A stretch of DNA of 64,000 nucleotides from PALSA-1444 sp964291045 (lineage in GTDB: Bacteria; Chlamydiota; Chlamydiia; Chlamydiales; Rhabdochlamydiaceae), in contig NZ_OZ197277.1 in the NCBI RefSeq assembly GCF_964291045.1, forward strand, positions 372,001-436,000. The letters are read 5' to 3'. The notes under the pieces were generated by a model. The model worked only from the letters and a program-made list of their open reading frames with translations, did no database searches and was not told the origin of the DNA. Within the stretch, counting starts at the first letter, position 1, and every line of letters starts with the position of its first letter. Shown in pieces: positions 36,006-45,217 of this stretch. Position numbers and translations under genes: made by a program.

Positions 36006-36545
36006 AAAACCTTGTATATTCAGCTAAATTTAAGCTTAAAGCCATTGGTCTTAAAAGGTAAAAAGATCATGATTTTAAGCTAGCAGGAGACAAAGAGGCG
36101 CGTCCTTAACTTCTCTCTAGCTAGAAAAAGGGCTTAATATCTTAAAAAAAACAGTCAAAAAATTCTAAGTAATATTTTCTTAAGTGACAAAAGAAAAAAT
36201 AGAGCTTACCAGACAGACTAGTAGGTTAAAAATAGACGAGAAGTCTCAAAAAAAAAGATCCAATATTTTGACTTAAGTCAAAGGAAGATCATCATAGACC
36301 TTCAATGTAAGGGTTATCTTAACGCCAGTTTTAGATATATTAAAACAAGCGTTAAGGTCATTTTAGCCCATATCATAACAATTGCGATCTTTCAAAATCT
36401 TGGACTTTTAAAGACAATGATCTTAAGAAGGCTCTCTTAGAGAAGCGGTTTTTTCAAAATTTATGATTTCATCAAGGGTTATCACTCTCTTAAAAAACAG
36501 ATCATTTTTTTCTCTACCTTTTAACCTTTTTTTTGTGAGATCATT
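36006..36545. other. Intergenic region between U-box pseudogene and NEL gene
   Basis: 540 bp, both neighbours ending into it. No gene is visible. The only structure I can support is the nested hairpin at 36318-36356. Confidence 0.4.
36318..36356. other. Nested inverted repeat (stem-loop)
   Basis: Outer stem CTTAACGC/GCGTTAAG (8 bp), a 2x2 internal loop, inner stem GTTTTA/TAAAAC (6 bp) and a 7-nt apical loop. No T tract follows, so it is not an ordinary terminator. It could be a structured RNA end, a recombination relic or an operator. Confidence 0.4.
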
Positions 36546-39500
36546 TTATTCTTCCAAAACTTCCGAAGTAGAGGACTCTATTAAGAAAGATTCTATGCGA
36601 AAAAGGTTCTTTATTTGAACTTTTATTCCGTATAGATCCACCCCTTCTTGGATATATCTTTTTATAAATGCATCGTAATCGTAGATGACCTGATTGTAGA
36701 GTACAGGATGGGTAGGGACATCTTGAAGATAAGGACAAATATCTGTAGAAAATAGTCTTTTATTTGCCCTAGGAAGATTTTCCCAATCAAGGACAGATAT
36801 TCGCCTTTGATACAGGTTCCAAGGGTCCCAACTCGTTAAAAAGGAGTTAAAGGCCTCATCTGAGAATGTTTCTAAAAGCTCTTTTCCTATCAGATCAATT
36901 TCCTCATTAGAAATGGCGACACACCGTCTAAAAAGCATATTTTGGATATCTACTGGAAGATTTAACGCTTTCTGCAACTTCATATGAAATGCCATGTAAA
37001 TCTCCACTTCATCTACAAACCGAAGTGTCTTGATCTGCTCTACAATCTTTTGATTCAGTTGCTCAAGGAGGAAAAATCCTTTTGCAGCATTTTTCAGCTC
37101 TTCAGCAGTCACTAAAGGGTGCTGCAGTTCCTTGAGCTTTTGATACAGGCCAATATCACTTAAGGTAGCTGTGATCCTATCATCACAAGAAGAGAGCCCT
37201 TGATGAATGAGATATGCGGTATGGTGACACACCTCTATATTTTCAGCGATGAGCTGAATCATCTTAAGGACACGTTTTGCTAGTAGTTCTCTTGTTGCAG
37301 TATTATAAAAATCTGCAGTCCCAGTTAGACGGATGAGAAAGGTTAAAAGATTTTGATGATCTTGTGCTTTAGGTAAATTTTGATGGAGTTGCTTATCTAT
37401 TTTTTTCAGATCCACCAATGTCTCTTTTGCTTCTTGTTGCCAAAATTCAAGAGATTTAAGAAGAGTTTTAAACTCTATGAGATGTTCTTTTTCAGCTGCT
37501 AAAGAAAAATGAAACTGCATCCCTTGAGCAGAAAGGGATTCTTGTTGTAATCTTTGAATAATAGCAGGAGAGAGTCCTGTTTCTGTAAGATCGATAGAGC
37601 GAGTACGCTTATTAGAATGGGGGCCTAAATTGAGGATCCAATTAGGTAAAGATGAGAGGTTATTACATCCTCTTAAGTTTAAATCTCCGCCGAGCTCGAG
37701 TTGATTGGGAAGCTCCCTCAATTGCGTGCAACCCAAAAAGTCAATGTTATTTTTTATGCTGAGTCCTTCTGGAATCACCGTAAGGCTTGTACAGTTAGAA
37801 GCATTAAGATCATATTTTATTTTAAGTCCCTTAGGGAGCGTTGTAAGAGCTATACACTTAGAAATATTCAGGTTTCCCTGTAATTCAAGTCCTTCAGGAA
37901 GAAATGTAAGATTTGTACAATCACGCATCTCAATACTTTTTTTGATTTTAAGCCTCTTAGGGAGTGCTGTAAGGGCTGTGCATCCATAAAGATAAAGGCT
38001 TTCTTGTACAATGAGCCCTTCTCCAAGAGAGGTAAGAGATGTACAATCAGATAGGTCAAGGTTTCCTGGAACTTTCAGTCCTGTAGGAAGAACCTTAAGC
38101 TTCTTACATTGAGAGAGCTTAAGATGATTCTTTACTTTAAGATCATCAGGTAGGGTTGTAAGAGCTGTGCAGTTGGAGAGGATCAAATCCCCTTCTACGT
38201 TAAGATCATGAGGTATGACTTTAAGAGCTGTACAATAAGAAAGGTCAAGATTGCCTGCTACCTCAAGTCCTTTGGGAAGAACCTTAAGCTTCTTACATTG
38301 AGAGAGATTAAGATAATTCTTTACTTTAAGATCATCAGGTAGGGTTGTAAGAGCTGTGCAGTTGGAAAGGATCAAATTCCCTTCTACGTTAAGATCATGA
38401 GGTATGACTTTAAGAGCTGTACAATAAGAAAGGTCAAGATTACCTGCTACCTCAAGTCCTTCGGGAAGAAATTTCAGAGCTGTACAATTGCTAAGGGTTA
38501 GATTTCCTTTGATTTTAAGCCCATTAGGGATGGCCCTAAGAGCTGTACACTGAGAAAGATAAAGGTCTCCCTTAACATCAAGTCCTTCTGGAAAAGAGGT
38601 AAGGCGTGTACATCCTCCAAGGTGAAGATTTTTCTTAACCTTAAGCCCATCTGGTATTGTTGTCAAAGATGTACAACGAGGGAGAGCAAGGTTTCCCTCC
38701 ACCTCTAGTTCTTCCGGAAGAGATGTAAGAGCTGTACAATTATGAAGGCTAAGATCACCTTTTACTTTAAGTGCATGAGGAAGGGCTGTCAGAGATGTAC
38801 AATCAGAGAGAGATAGGTTTCCCTCCACTTCAAGATTATCTGGGAGAACTAGAAGAGCTTTACAACAGCTAAGGTTAAGGTTCCCTTTTACTTTAAGTGC
38901 ATGAGGAAGGGTTGTCAGAGATGTACACTGATAAAGATCAATATTGCCTGCTACTTCAAGCTCTTCAGGAAGAGATTGAAGGGCAGTGCACCTGGAAAGA
39001 TCAAGATCTCCTTTCACTTTAAGCCCTTTAGGAAGAGATGTCAGGGCTGAACAATAAGAAAGGTCAAGATTTCCTGCAACTTCAAGTCCTTCGGGAAGAG
39101 ATGGAAGTGCTGAACAAGTACTTAGATGAAGATCTCCTCCTACTTCCAGTCCTTCTGGAAGACATTGAAGGTTCTTGCAATCTCTTAAATAAAGTGCATT
39201 TTTTACTTTAAGAGCACGAGGAAGAGATGTCAGGGCTGAACAATAAGAAAGGTTAAGATTTCCCGTGACTTCCAATCCTTCGGGAAGAGAGGTAAAAGCT
39301 GTCCCACTCAGGTTAAGGTCACCGCCTACTTTAAGCCCATCAGGGAGTGTTATCAGTGCTTCACAATCAGAGAGGTTAAGATCACCGTCCACTTTAAGTT
39401 GGTTGGGTAGAGCAGCAAGATTTGTACAACGGGAAAGATCAAGATTTCCTTGTACTTGAAGATTTTTAGGGAGGGATTTAAGGGATGAACAACCGGAAAG

Positions 39501-40913
39501 ATTAAGATCTCCTTCCACTTCTAGCTCTTCAGGAAGGGATTGAAGAGCTGAACAATAGGAAAGCGTAAGATTTCCAGCTACTTTAAGTCTTTGAGGAAGA
39601 GCGATAAGATATTTACAATGACAAAAATCAAGATTTCCAGCTACTTTAAGCTGTTTTGGAAAAAACATCAGGCTTTTACAACTGACAAGACTCAGGTTTC
39701 CTAACACCTCAAGTCCTTCAGGAAGAGAGGTCAAAACTGAGCATCCGGAAAGATCAAGATTCCCTTTAACTTTAAGCTCTTCTGGAAGAGATGTAAGAGC
39801 TGAACAGCGAGAAAGAGTCACGCTTCCTTGCACCTCAACCCCTTGGGGAAAAGATGTTAGAGCTAAGCAGCTGAAAAGACTCAAATTTCCTCCCACTTTA
39901 AGCCCATGAGGGATGGTTCTAAGAGCCTCGCATTCATTGATGTCAAGATTGCCCTTTACATGCAGCCTATTGGGAAGTGCTGTAAGAACCTGGCAACGAG
40001 AAAGAGTGAAGTTCCCTTGGACTTCAAGTCTTTCTGGAAGAGATAGGAGATTTTCACAATAAAAGAGGTAAAGGTTTCCCTTAATTTTAAACTCACCATG
40101 CATTGCTCTAAAAGCTGAACAATGGGTAATATTAAGATTCCCGTTAACTTTAAGCTGACTGGGTAAAGATGTAAGAGCTAAACATCTAGAAAGAGTAAGA
40201 TTTCCTTCAATTTCAAGCTCTTCTGGAAAAGATGTAAGAGCTAAACATCCAGAGAGGTCAAGATTTCCTTTAACTTCAAGTCCTTCAGGAAGAGATGTAA
40301 GAGCTAAACATCCAAGAAGATCAAGATCTCCTTTAACTTTAAGTCCTTTAGGAAGAGATGTAAGAGCTAAACATTGAGAGATATGAACATTCTTCTGGAT
40401 ATTAAGCTGATGAGGTAGTGCTCTAAGAGCGTTACATTCTTTTAAAATAAGATTGTTTCCAACTTCAAGCTTTTCAGGAAGATGTGTAAGAGCTTGACAT
40501 TCAGAGATCTGAAGATTTCCTTCAACTTCAAATATTTTAGGTAGTGAAGAGAGCTCAAAGAGTTTTGAAAAAATCACATCGCCTTTGACTCTAAGCTGTT
40601 GGGGGAAAAAGTCATACATGTCTTCTTCAGAGTCTTTAATAGCGTCATCTAAAAATACAGAAAAAAATAAGTTTTCACAAGAAAGTCTGCCCTCGATCTC
40701 AACATTTTTAGATTTTAAAAGGATAAAAGAAGAGATATTAGAGGCGCAAATTTTTACATCGCCTTTAATGATAATGTGATGGGGTAGTGGTTCTAAAGCC
40801 TTGAGCTGGCTTAGTTCTTCTGCAAAGATCTCTAAGCTAGCCTCGTTATTTTCTAGGTTGGAAAGTTGAGAGGGTGCATATGTGGATGAAACAAAAGTTT
40901 GTGGAATTTGCAT
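36546..40913 (-). CDS. Giant LRR protein with C-terminal NEL-type (IpaH-like) E3 ubiquitin ligase domain
   Basis: 1455 residues from ATG 40913 (TTG four codons earlier is less likely). Residues 1-75 are the N-terminal module shared with two other LRR proteins here. About 47 LRRs of 21 residues follow (LPEGLEVxGNLDLSxCxALTS). The last ~330 residues match the NEL domain of Shigella IpaH/Salmonella SspH: LLTFLIRLTGT, the catalytic motif LSSCDDRITATL (Cys1243, Asp1245, a CxD), RFVDEVEIYMAFHMKLQKALNLP, and FLTSWDPWNLYQRR. NEL enzymes are bacterial effectors that ubiquitinate host proteins through a Cys-ubiquitin thioester, with LRRs choosing the target and restraining activity. Secretion by type III is inference. 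The repeat number is far above that of known IpaH proteins. A degraded U-box gene lies next to it. Confidence 0.88.
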   Translation of the reverse strand: MQIPQTFVSSTYAPSQLSNLENNEASLEIFAEELSQLKALEPLPHHIIIKGDVKICASNISSFILLKSKNVEIEGRLSCENLFFSVFLDDAIKDSEEDMYDFFPQQLRVKGDVIFSKLFELSSLPKIFEVEGNLQISECQALTHLPEKLEVGNNLILKECNALRALPHQLNIQKNVHISQCLALTSLPKGLKVKGDLDLLGCLALTSLPEGLEVKGNLDLSGCLALTSFPEELEIEGNLTLSRCLALTSLPSQLKVNGNLNITHCSAFRAMHGEFKIKGNLYLFYCENLLSLPERLEVQGNFTLSRCQVLTALPNRLHVKGNLDINECEALRTIPHGLKVGGNLSLFSCLALTSFPQGVEVQGSVTLSRCSALTSLPEELKVKGNLDLSGCSVLTSLPEGLEVLGNLSLVSCKSLMFFPKQLKVAGNLDFCHCKYLIALPQRLKVAGNLTLSYCSALQSLPEELEVEGDLNLSGCSSLKSLPKNLQVQGNLDLSRCTNLAALPNQLKVDGDLNLSDCEALITLPDGLKVGGDLNLSGTAFTSLPEGLEVTGNLNLSYCSALTSLPRALKVKNALYLRDCKNLQCLPEGLEVGGDLHLSTCSALPSLPEGLEVAGNLDLSYCSALTSLPKGLKVKGDLDLSRCTALQSLPEELEVAGNIDLYQCTSLTTLPHALKVKGNLNLSCCKALLVLPDNLEVEGNLSLSDCTSLTALPHALKVKGDLSLHNCTALTSLPEELEVEGNLALPRCTSLTTIPDGLKVKKNLHLGGCTRLTSFPEGLDVKGDLYLSQCTALRAIPNGLKIKGNLTLSNCTALKFLPEGLEVAGNLDLSYCTALKVIPHDLNVEGNLILSNCTALTTLPDDLKVKNYLNLSQCKKLKVLPKGLEVAGNLDLSYCTALKVIPHDLNVEGDLILSNCTALTTLPDDLKVKNHLKLSQCKKLKVLPTGLKVPGNLDLSDCTSLTSLGEGLIVQESLYLYGCTALTALPKRLKIKKSIEMRDCTNLTFLPEGLELQGNLNISKCIALTTLPKGLKIKYDLNASNCTSLTVIPEGLSIKNNIDFLGCTQLRELPNQLELGGDLNLRGCNNLSSLPNWILNLGPHSNKRTRSIDLTETGLSPAIIQRLQQESLSAQGMQFHFSLAAEKEHLIEFKTLLKSLEFWQQEAKETLVDLKKIDKQLHQNLPKAQDHQNLLTFLIRLTGTADFYNTATRELLAKRVLKMIQLIAENIEVCHHTAYLIHQGLSSCDDRITATLSDIGLYQKLKELQHPLVTAEELKNAAKGFFLLEQLNQKIVEQIKTLRFVDEVEIYMAFHMKLQKALNLPVDIQNMLFRRCVAISNEEIDLIGKELLETFSDEAFNSFLTSWDPWNLYQRRISVLDWENLPRANKRLFSTDICPYLQDVPTHPVLYNQVIYDYDAFIKRYIQEGVDLYGIKVQIKNLFRIESFLIESSTSEVLEE
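38086..38463. repeat. 189-bp tandem duplication inside the LRR-NEL gene
   Basis: Two adjacent 189-bp units (from 38086 and from 38275), nearly identical, each encoding three LRRs (63 residues, containing GNLDLSYCTALKVIPHDLNV). The reading frame is preserved. This is a recent duplication within the repeat array, distinct from the 126-bp unit expanded in the left-edge LRR gene. Confidence 0.85.
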
Positions 40914-41486
40914 GATAAAATCCAATAATTATTTTTGATTTGCGGACACTCTACCATAGGGGGTGTTATAACGTCATTAAAAAATGTCATGAGGGGCTGA
41001 AGAAAAGGGATGCATTGCGTTGATCTGAGATCAAGAGTTTAAAATACATTTAAAAAATATTGATAAACTTGCATCAAGTTCATTTTTTATCCTAGCCCCA
41101 TTCATGACATAAGCTTAAATGGGTATGGAAGGTAGCCATAAACCCCCTGTCTTAAAAAAAGAGTTCCTTTTCGGTTTCTTATTTTGAAGTGAGTGCTCTC
41201 ATTGACACTTTGCACTCAGATTCTACAACATTAAATCCTCTATTCCTTCCATTTAATGCAAAAAGCTATTGAGACACTTCAAGATGCATGTAAGATTTGT
41301 ATGCTGATGAGTAGGAGAGAGTGAAGAGAAATATTTACCCTTATAATGAGAGTATTCAATATTTCTAATAGAGCTATGCTTTAAATGTATATTTTTTTGT
41401 AACAACGATTTAAAATGGTGTTTGCACTATTTGCCAAGATCTCTCTATTGTGCTACTCTTCTTTTAATCAATGGACACTTTTTAAT
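40914..41486. other. Divergent intergenic region with promoter-like elements
   Basis: 573 bp between the LRR-NEL gene (minus) and the UPF0158 gene (plus). A consensus -35 TTGACA (41202-41207) with TACAAC 16 bp later, and the promoter at 41431-41459, point rightward. The LRR-NEL promoter must lie at the left side but I cannot define it. No additional gene is seen. Confidence 0.4.
41431..41459 (+). promoter_or_regulatory. Candidate promoter of UPF0158-E1 operon
   Basis: TTGCCA (41431-41436), 17-bp spacer, TACTCT (41454-41459), 28 bp before the preferred ATG at 41487. It lies within an upstream extension of the reading frame, which supports the shorter start. Confidence 0.45.
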
Positions 41487-42554
41487 ATGAAAAAAAATGC
41501 TTATCCTGTTGCTCAAAACCCTCTGATTCTTCGCTTCCACCGTTTAATTGACGCCTTTGCCAAATCAGATGATGAACGTGACTTCTATCTAGACCGTGTA
41601 GAAGGATTTATTCTTTATGCAGATTTAGATAAAGGACAGAAAGAGCTTGATGACTTAAATCAAGAAGTTGAGGCTAATCCTGAGCGTTACACCATGATTC
41701 CTAAAATGACTTTTTATGAAAGTAAGAAATTCATGGAAGGGTTTGCGAATGAAAAAGTGTACGATGTTGATACGAAAGAAAAGCTTTTAGATCTTATTCA
41801 ATCCAAAGAGGCGAGGGAAAACTTCCTCGAGTTCATTTATGATCACCTTTCAGAACTTGAAAAATGGCAGCAATACTACGTCGAAAGAATGCGTATTCGG
41901 CTCATTGAGTGGTTAAGAGTTAAAGAGTTTAACTTTGTGTTTGAAGAAGATCTTGATCTTCCTAAAAATGTAATGGAAAAAGTGAAGCAGCAGCTTTTTG
42001 ATGTGAAAGTGAGTAAAGATGTGGTTCAAGCAAGAGACGCTCTTTCTCAAAAAGCAAAAACATACTATTCAAGTGAAGCGCTGAATCCAAGACCCAAAAG
42101 AGGACGTCCTCCTAAGCAGCAAGTGAAAGTGGAAGTTGAGCCTCAACTCACAGGAGATATTTTTACCACTGTTCCAGCTTCTTGCAGAACGTTTCTTTAT
42201 CTTCCAGATAATAGCAGCGCAACAGCTGCTGCCTTTTCATCTCGTTATGATTCAGAAGCTGATCTCATGGCAAGCTTAAGAGGAACAACCCGGATTAAAG
42301 TCGATACGAAGCTTGAATCGTTATCTCAAAGGTTAGAGTCACTTAAACAACTCTCGCATAAGCTCTCGCAATCTAGTGATGTGGTAGGGGCTAAAGAGGC
42401 AAGGTTTCTTAAAGCTGTTGCAGAGTCAGAGCATCTAGATAATGAAGAGAGATCTGCGCAAACAGATCTATCTGATCTCATTAAAAATGTTTCCTCTAAA
42501 GCAAAAAAATCTTTAGAAAAATCAGTAACGCCTGAGCCTAAAAAGAAAAAATGA
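41487..42554 (+). CDS. UPF0158-family chlamydial protein with basic AT-hook-like segment
   Basis: 355 residues from ATG 41487 (MKKNAYPVAQNP). The N-terminal ~190 residues (LDRVEGFILYADLDKGQKELDDLNQEVE, YTMIPKMTFYESKKFMEGF, YYVERMRIRLIEWL) fit the uncharacterised UPF0158 family found in chlamydiae. A proline-basic motif RPKRGRPPKQ, like an AT-hook, follows, then a Ser/Lys-rich tail ending in five lysines of the form PEPKKKK. DNA binding is possible by analogy with AT-hooks but unproven. A 24-codon upstream extension exists but contains the promoter. The stop overlaps the E1 gene start (ATGA). Confidence 0.8.
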   Translation: MKKNAYPVAQNPLILRFHRLIDAFAKSDDERDFYLDRVEGFILYADLDKGQKELDDLNQEVEANPERYTMIPKMTFYESKKFMEGFANEKVYDVDTKEKLLDLIQSKEARENFLEFIYDHLSELEKWQQYYVERMRIRLIEWLRVKEFNFVFEEDLDLPKNVMEKVKQQLFDVKVSKDVVQARDALSQKAKTYYSSEALNPRPKRGRPPKQQVKVEVEPQLTGDIFTTVPASCRTFLYLPDNSSATAAAFSSRYDSEADLMASLRGTTRIKVDTKLESLSQRLESLKQLSHKLSQSSDVVGAKEARFLKAVAESEHLDNEERSAQTDLSDLIKNVSSKAKKSLEKSVTPEPKKKK

Positions 42555-44575
42555 TTCCAGCAATTTTATCCGGTTACGAAGAGAGCGCTCTTCCTATTAA
42601 AGCGCTCCAAGTTGCGCTTTTAACTAGATACATGGATGATAAGTGCTTTAAGCTCTCTCGCCAAAATAAGGGAGGAACTTTTCAACTCTCTGTTGCAGGG
42701 CATGAACTTGTAGGAGCTGTTGCAGCACTTCATCTGATCCCAGGAAAAGATTGGGGTCTTCCTTATTACCGTGATAGAGCGTTTGCAATTGGCCTTGGAA
42801 GCTCTCTTACAGATCTTTTAGGGGCCTTTTTAGCAAGAGATGTGCCTCACCACTCCGGTGGAAGGATGATGCCTGAACATTTTGTTCACGCTCCTTTAAA
42901 CCTCGTCTGTCAATCTAGCTGCGTAGGCTCTCAATTTCTGCATGCTGTTGGAGTGGCTAAAGCTTTAAAGCTCAAAAATGATACAGGCGTAGTTTACGTA
43001 TCAGCTGGAGAAGGGGCAACATCGCAAGGGGACTTTCATGAAGCGCTTAACTTCTCTTGTCTGCATAAACTAGGTGTCATTTTTACAATCCAAGATAATG
43101 GATGGGCAATCTCTGTTCCAAGAGCTGAGCAGACTGCTGGGGGCTCGATTGCTAAAATGGCAAGAGGGTATGAAAATCTCTCTCTTTTTGAAGTGGATGG
43201 GTGTGATATTGAAGCCTTATCATCAGCTTACCAAGAGGCTGTCTCTTTAGCAAGAAGAGGAGAGGGCCCAAGTTTAATCATTGCTCAAGTGCCTCGGATG
43301 GGAGCGCATAGTAATAGCGATGACCCTTTAAAATACCGAGATGAAGCTTGTCTTCAGAGTGAAAAAGCAAAAGATCCGCTTCCTCGTCTTGAATCGTGGC
43401 TAATTCAAAACAATATGCTGAGCTCATCTGAAGTTGAAGAGATCAAGAAAGCTCTTTTTGATAAGATTGAAGCATCAGCAGCTGTTGCAGAAAAAATTCC
43501 TTTTCCTTCGAAGTCAGCAGCAACAACGGGTGTTTTTGCAAAAAGTCCTGAAATTCCTCTTCAAGATCCTCTTATAGAAGGTGAATCTACTGTGATTGTC
43601 GATGCGCTTAACCATGCCCTTGATGAAGAGATGGAAAAAGATCCATTCATTATCGTATTTGGAGAAGATGTAGCGCACGGTAAGGGAGGGGTCTTTGGGG
43701 TGACAAGGCATTTGACTGCTAAACACGGCGTTTCTAGATGTTTTAACTCTCCTCTTGCAGAATCGACGGTGATTGGGGTCGCTTTGGGGATGTCTCTTGT
43801 TAAACCGTTTAAGCCAGTTGTAGAAATTCAATTTGCCGACTATTTATGGCCAGGGATCAATCAACTCTTTAATGAAGTGTCAAGCTTTCACTATCGATCT
43901 AATGGAGAGTTTAACGCACCTCTTGTGATCCGGATGCCTTATGGAGGCTATATCCAAGGGGGGCCTTACCACTCTCAAAGCATTGAAGCGTTTTTAGCTC
44001 ACTGCCCCGGGTTAAAGATTGTGATTCCAAGTAACGCCTCCGATGCAAAGCGGCTTCTTAAAGCAGCGATTTTAGATCCGAATCCCGTCATCTTCTTAGA
44101 GCATAAAGGGCTTTACCGGCAAAGAGTGTTCTGCGCTAGAAAAGAGCCTGGAAAAGATGACCTTTTACCGATAGGAAAAGCGCACGTTGTGAGAGCAGGG
44201 TCTGATGTCACCTTTGTAGGGTGGGGTATGATGATTTGTATGGTGAGTGAAATTGCTGAAACGCTTTCTCAAGAAGGGATATCTGTAGAAGTGATTGACT
44301 TAAGAACCATCGCACCACTTGATAGTGAAACCATTTTAGCCTCTGTGAAAAAAACAGGAAAGCTTCTCATTGCACATGAAGCTTCGATCTTTGGAGGATT
44401 TGGAGCTGAAATTGCAGCTCAAGTAGGAGATCTAGCGTTTCATTATCTTGACGCTCCGATTAAACGAGTTGGCGGAAAGCATTGCCCAGTCCCTTATTGT
44501 AAAGATCTTGAAGATGAGGTGCTTCCTCAAAAGAAAGATCTCGAGTTTGCTTTAAGAGAGCTTGCTCTTTATTAA
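42551..44575 (+). CDS. Fused alpha/beta 2-oxoacid dehydrogenase E1 component
   Basis: 674 residues combining the two normally separate E1 subunits. The alpha part (about 1-330) has the thiamine-diphosphate motif GEGATSQGDFHEALNFSC...QDNGWAIS and RMGAHSNSDDP. The beta part (about 340-674) has VFGEDVAHGKGGVFGVT, FADYLWPGINQ, RMPYGGYIQGGPYHSQS, FLEHKGLYR and VEVIDLRTIAPLDSETI. It decarboxylates branched-chain 2-oxoacids or pyruvate and transfers the acyl group to an E2; E2 and E3 genes are not here. Such fusions are known in chlamydiae. Coupled to the UPF0158 gene by a 4-bp overlap and ended by a strong terminator. Confidence 0.93.
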   Translation: MIPAILSGYEESALPIKALQVALLTRYMDDKCFKLSRQNKGGTFQLSVAGHELVGAVAALHLIPGKDWGLPYYRDRAFAIGLGSSLTDLLGAFLARDVPHHSGGRMMPEHFVHAPLNLVCQSSCVGSQFLHAVGVAKALKLKNDTGVVYVSAGEGATSQGDFHEALNFSCLHKLGVIFTIQDNGWAISVPRAEQTAGGSIAKMARGYENLSLFEVDGCDIEALSSAYQEAVSLARRGEGPSLIIAQVPRMGAHSNSDDPLKYRDEACLQSEKAKDPLPRLESWLIQNNMLSSSEVEEIKKALFDKIEASAAVAEKIPFPSKSAATTGVFAKSPEIPLQDPLIEGESTVIVDALNHALDEEMEKDPFIIVFGEDVAHGKGGVFGVTRHLTAKHGVSRCFNSPLAESTVIGVALGMSLVKPFKPVVEIQFADYLWPGINQLFNEVSSFHYRSNGEFNAPLVIRMPYGGYIQGGPYHSQSIEAFLAHCPGLKIVIPSNASDAKRLLKAAILDPNPVIFLEHKGLYRQRVFCARKEPGKDDLLPIGKAHVVRAGSDVTFVGWGMMICMVSEIAETLSQEGISVEVIDLRTIAPLDSETILASVKKTGKLLIAHEASIFGGFGAEIAAQVGDLAFHYLDAPIKRVGGKHCPVPYCKDLEDEVLPQKKDLEFALRELALY

Positions 44576-44581
44576 AATGTT

Positions 44582-44614
44582 AAGAGGCTTTTTTTCCAAA
44601 GAAGCCTCTTTTTT
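44582..44614 (+). terminator. Rho-independent terminator after E1 gene
   Basis: 9-bp stem AAGAGGCTT/AAGCCTCTT, 11-nt loop and a following run of T, starting 6 bp after the E1 stop codon. Confidence 0.9.
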
Positions 44615-45217
44615 ATTAGCCCTTTCCCTTAAAACACCTCTTTTGTTTTTATGACTCCTTTCATTGAAAAGAAGGATGTATTTCTTATTTCATCCGTTTT
44701 AAGCCTCTAGAGCTTCATGCCATAGAAGGGATTTATGGATGCTAGGGAATAAGATCTCTTTGGTTTAAAACCCACATCAAACCCTTATAGAGTATTTTTC
44801 AAAAATCTCATTATGATTCCCAACAGCTAGGTAGAGACCTTTAGCATACAACATGCCTAGGACTTTCCAGGCTTTCTTAGAGTAAGTTAAGTGAAAGAGA
44901 GGGCTTTACATGTGTTATTGTGTAGAGCGGATAAGGAGGGTAGAGTCTTTCAAAAAATATGTATTTCTCACATATTTTGAGATTTTGATCCAAATGAAAA
45001 ATTGCCTCAATTCAGGGCTTCACACAATTTTGGCGATGAATCATCAAGAGTAAGCACGTATTTTTTCTTTATGGATTACAATTTTATTTATTATTTTTAT
45101 TTAATCAATTTTATTAAGTTAATTATTATTTTTTATAAAATATAATAAATATTTAATTAAAAACATTTAAATATTAAATTAATTAATGTAAAATAAAATA
45201 TGTAACAAGGAGTTTTT
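44615..45217. other. Long intergenic region with extremely AT-rich tract
   Basis: About 600 bp without a recognisable gene. Bases 45077-45205 are almost entirely A and T (runs such as TTATTTATTATTTTTATTTAA), well below the base composition of the surroundings. The tract ends 13 bp before the ATG of the MazF-like gene, with AAGGAG as ribosome site. It may act as an AT-rich upstream promoter element or a silencing/recombination site. Confidence 0.5.
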
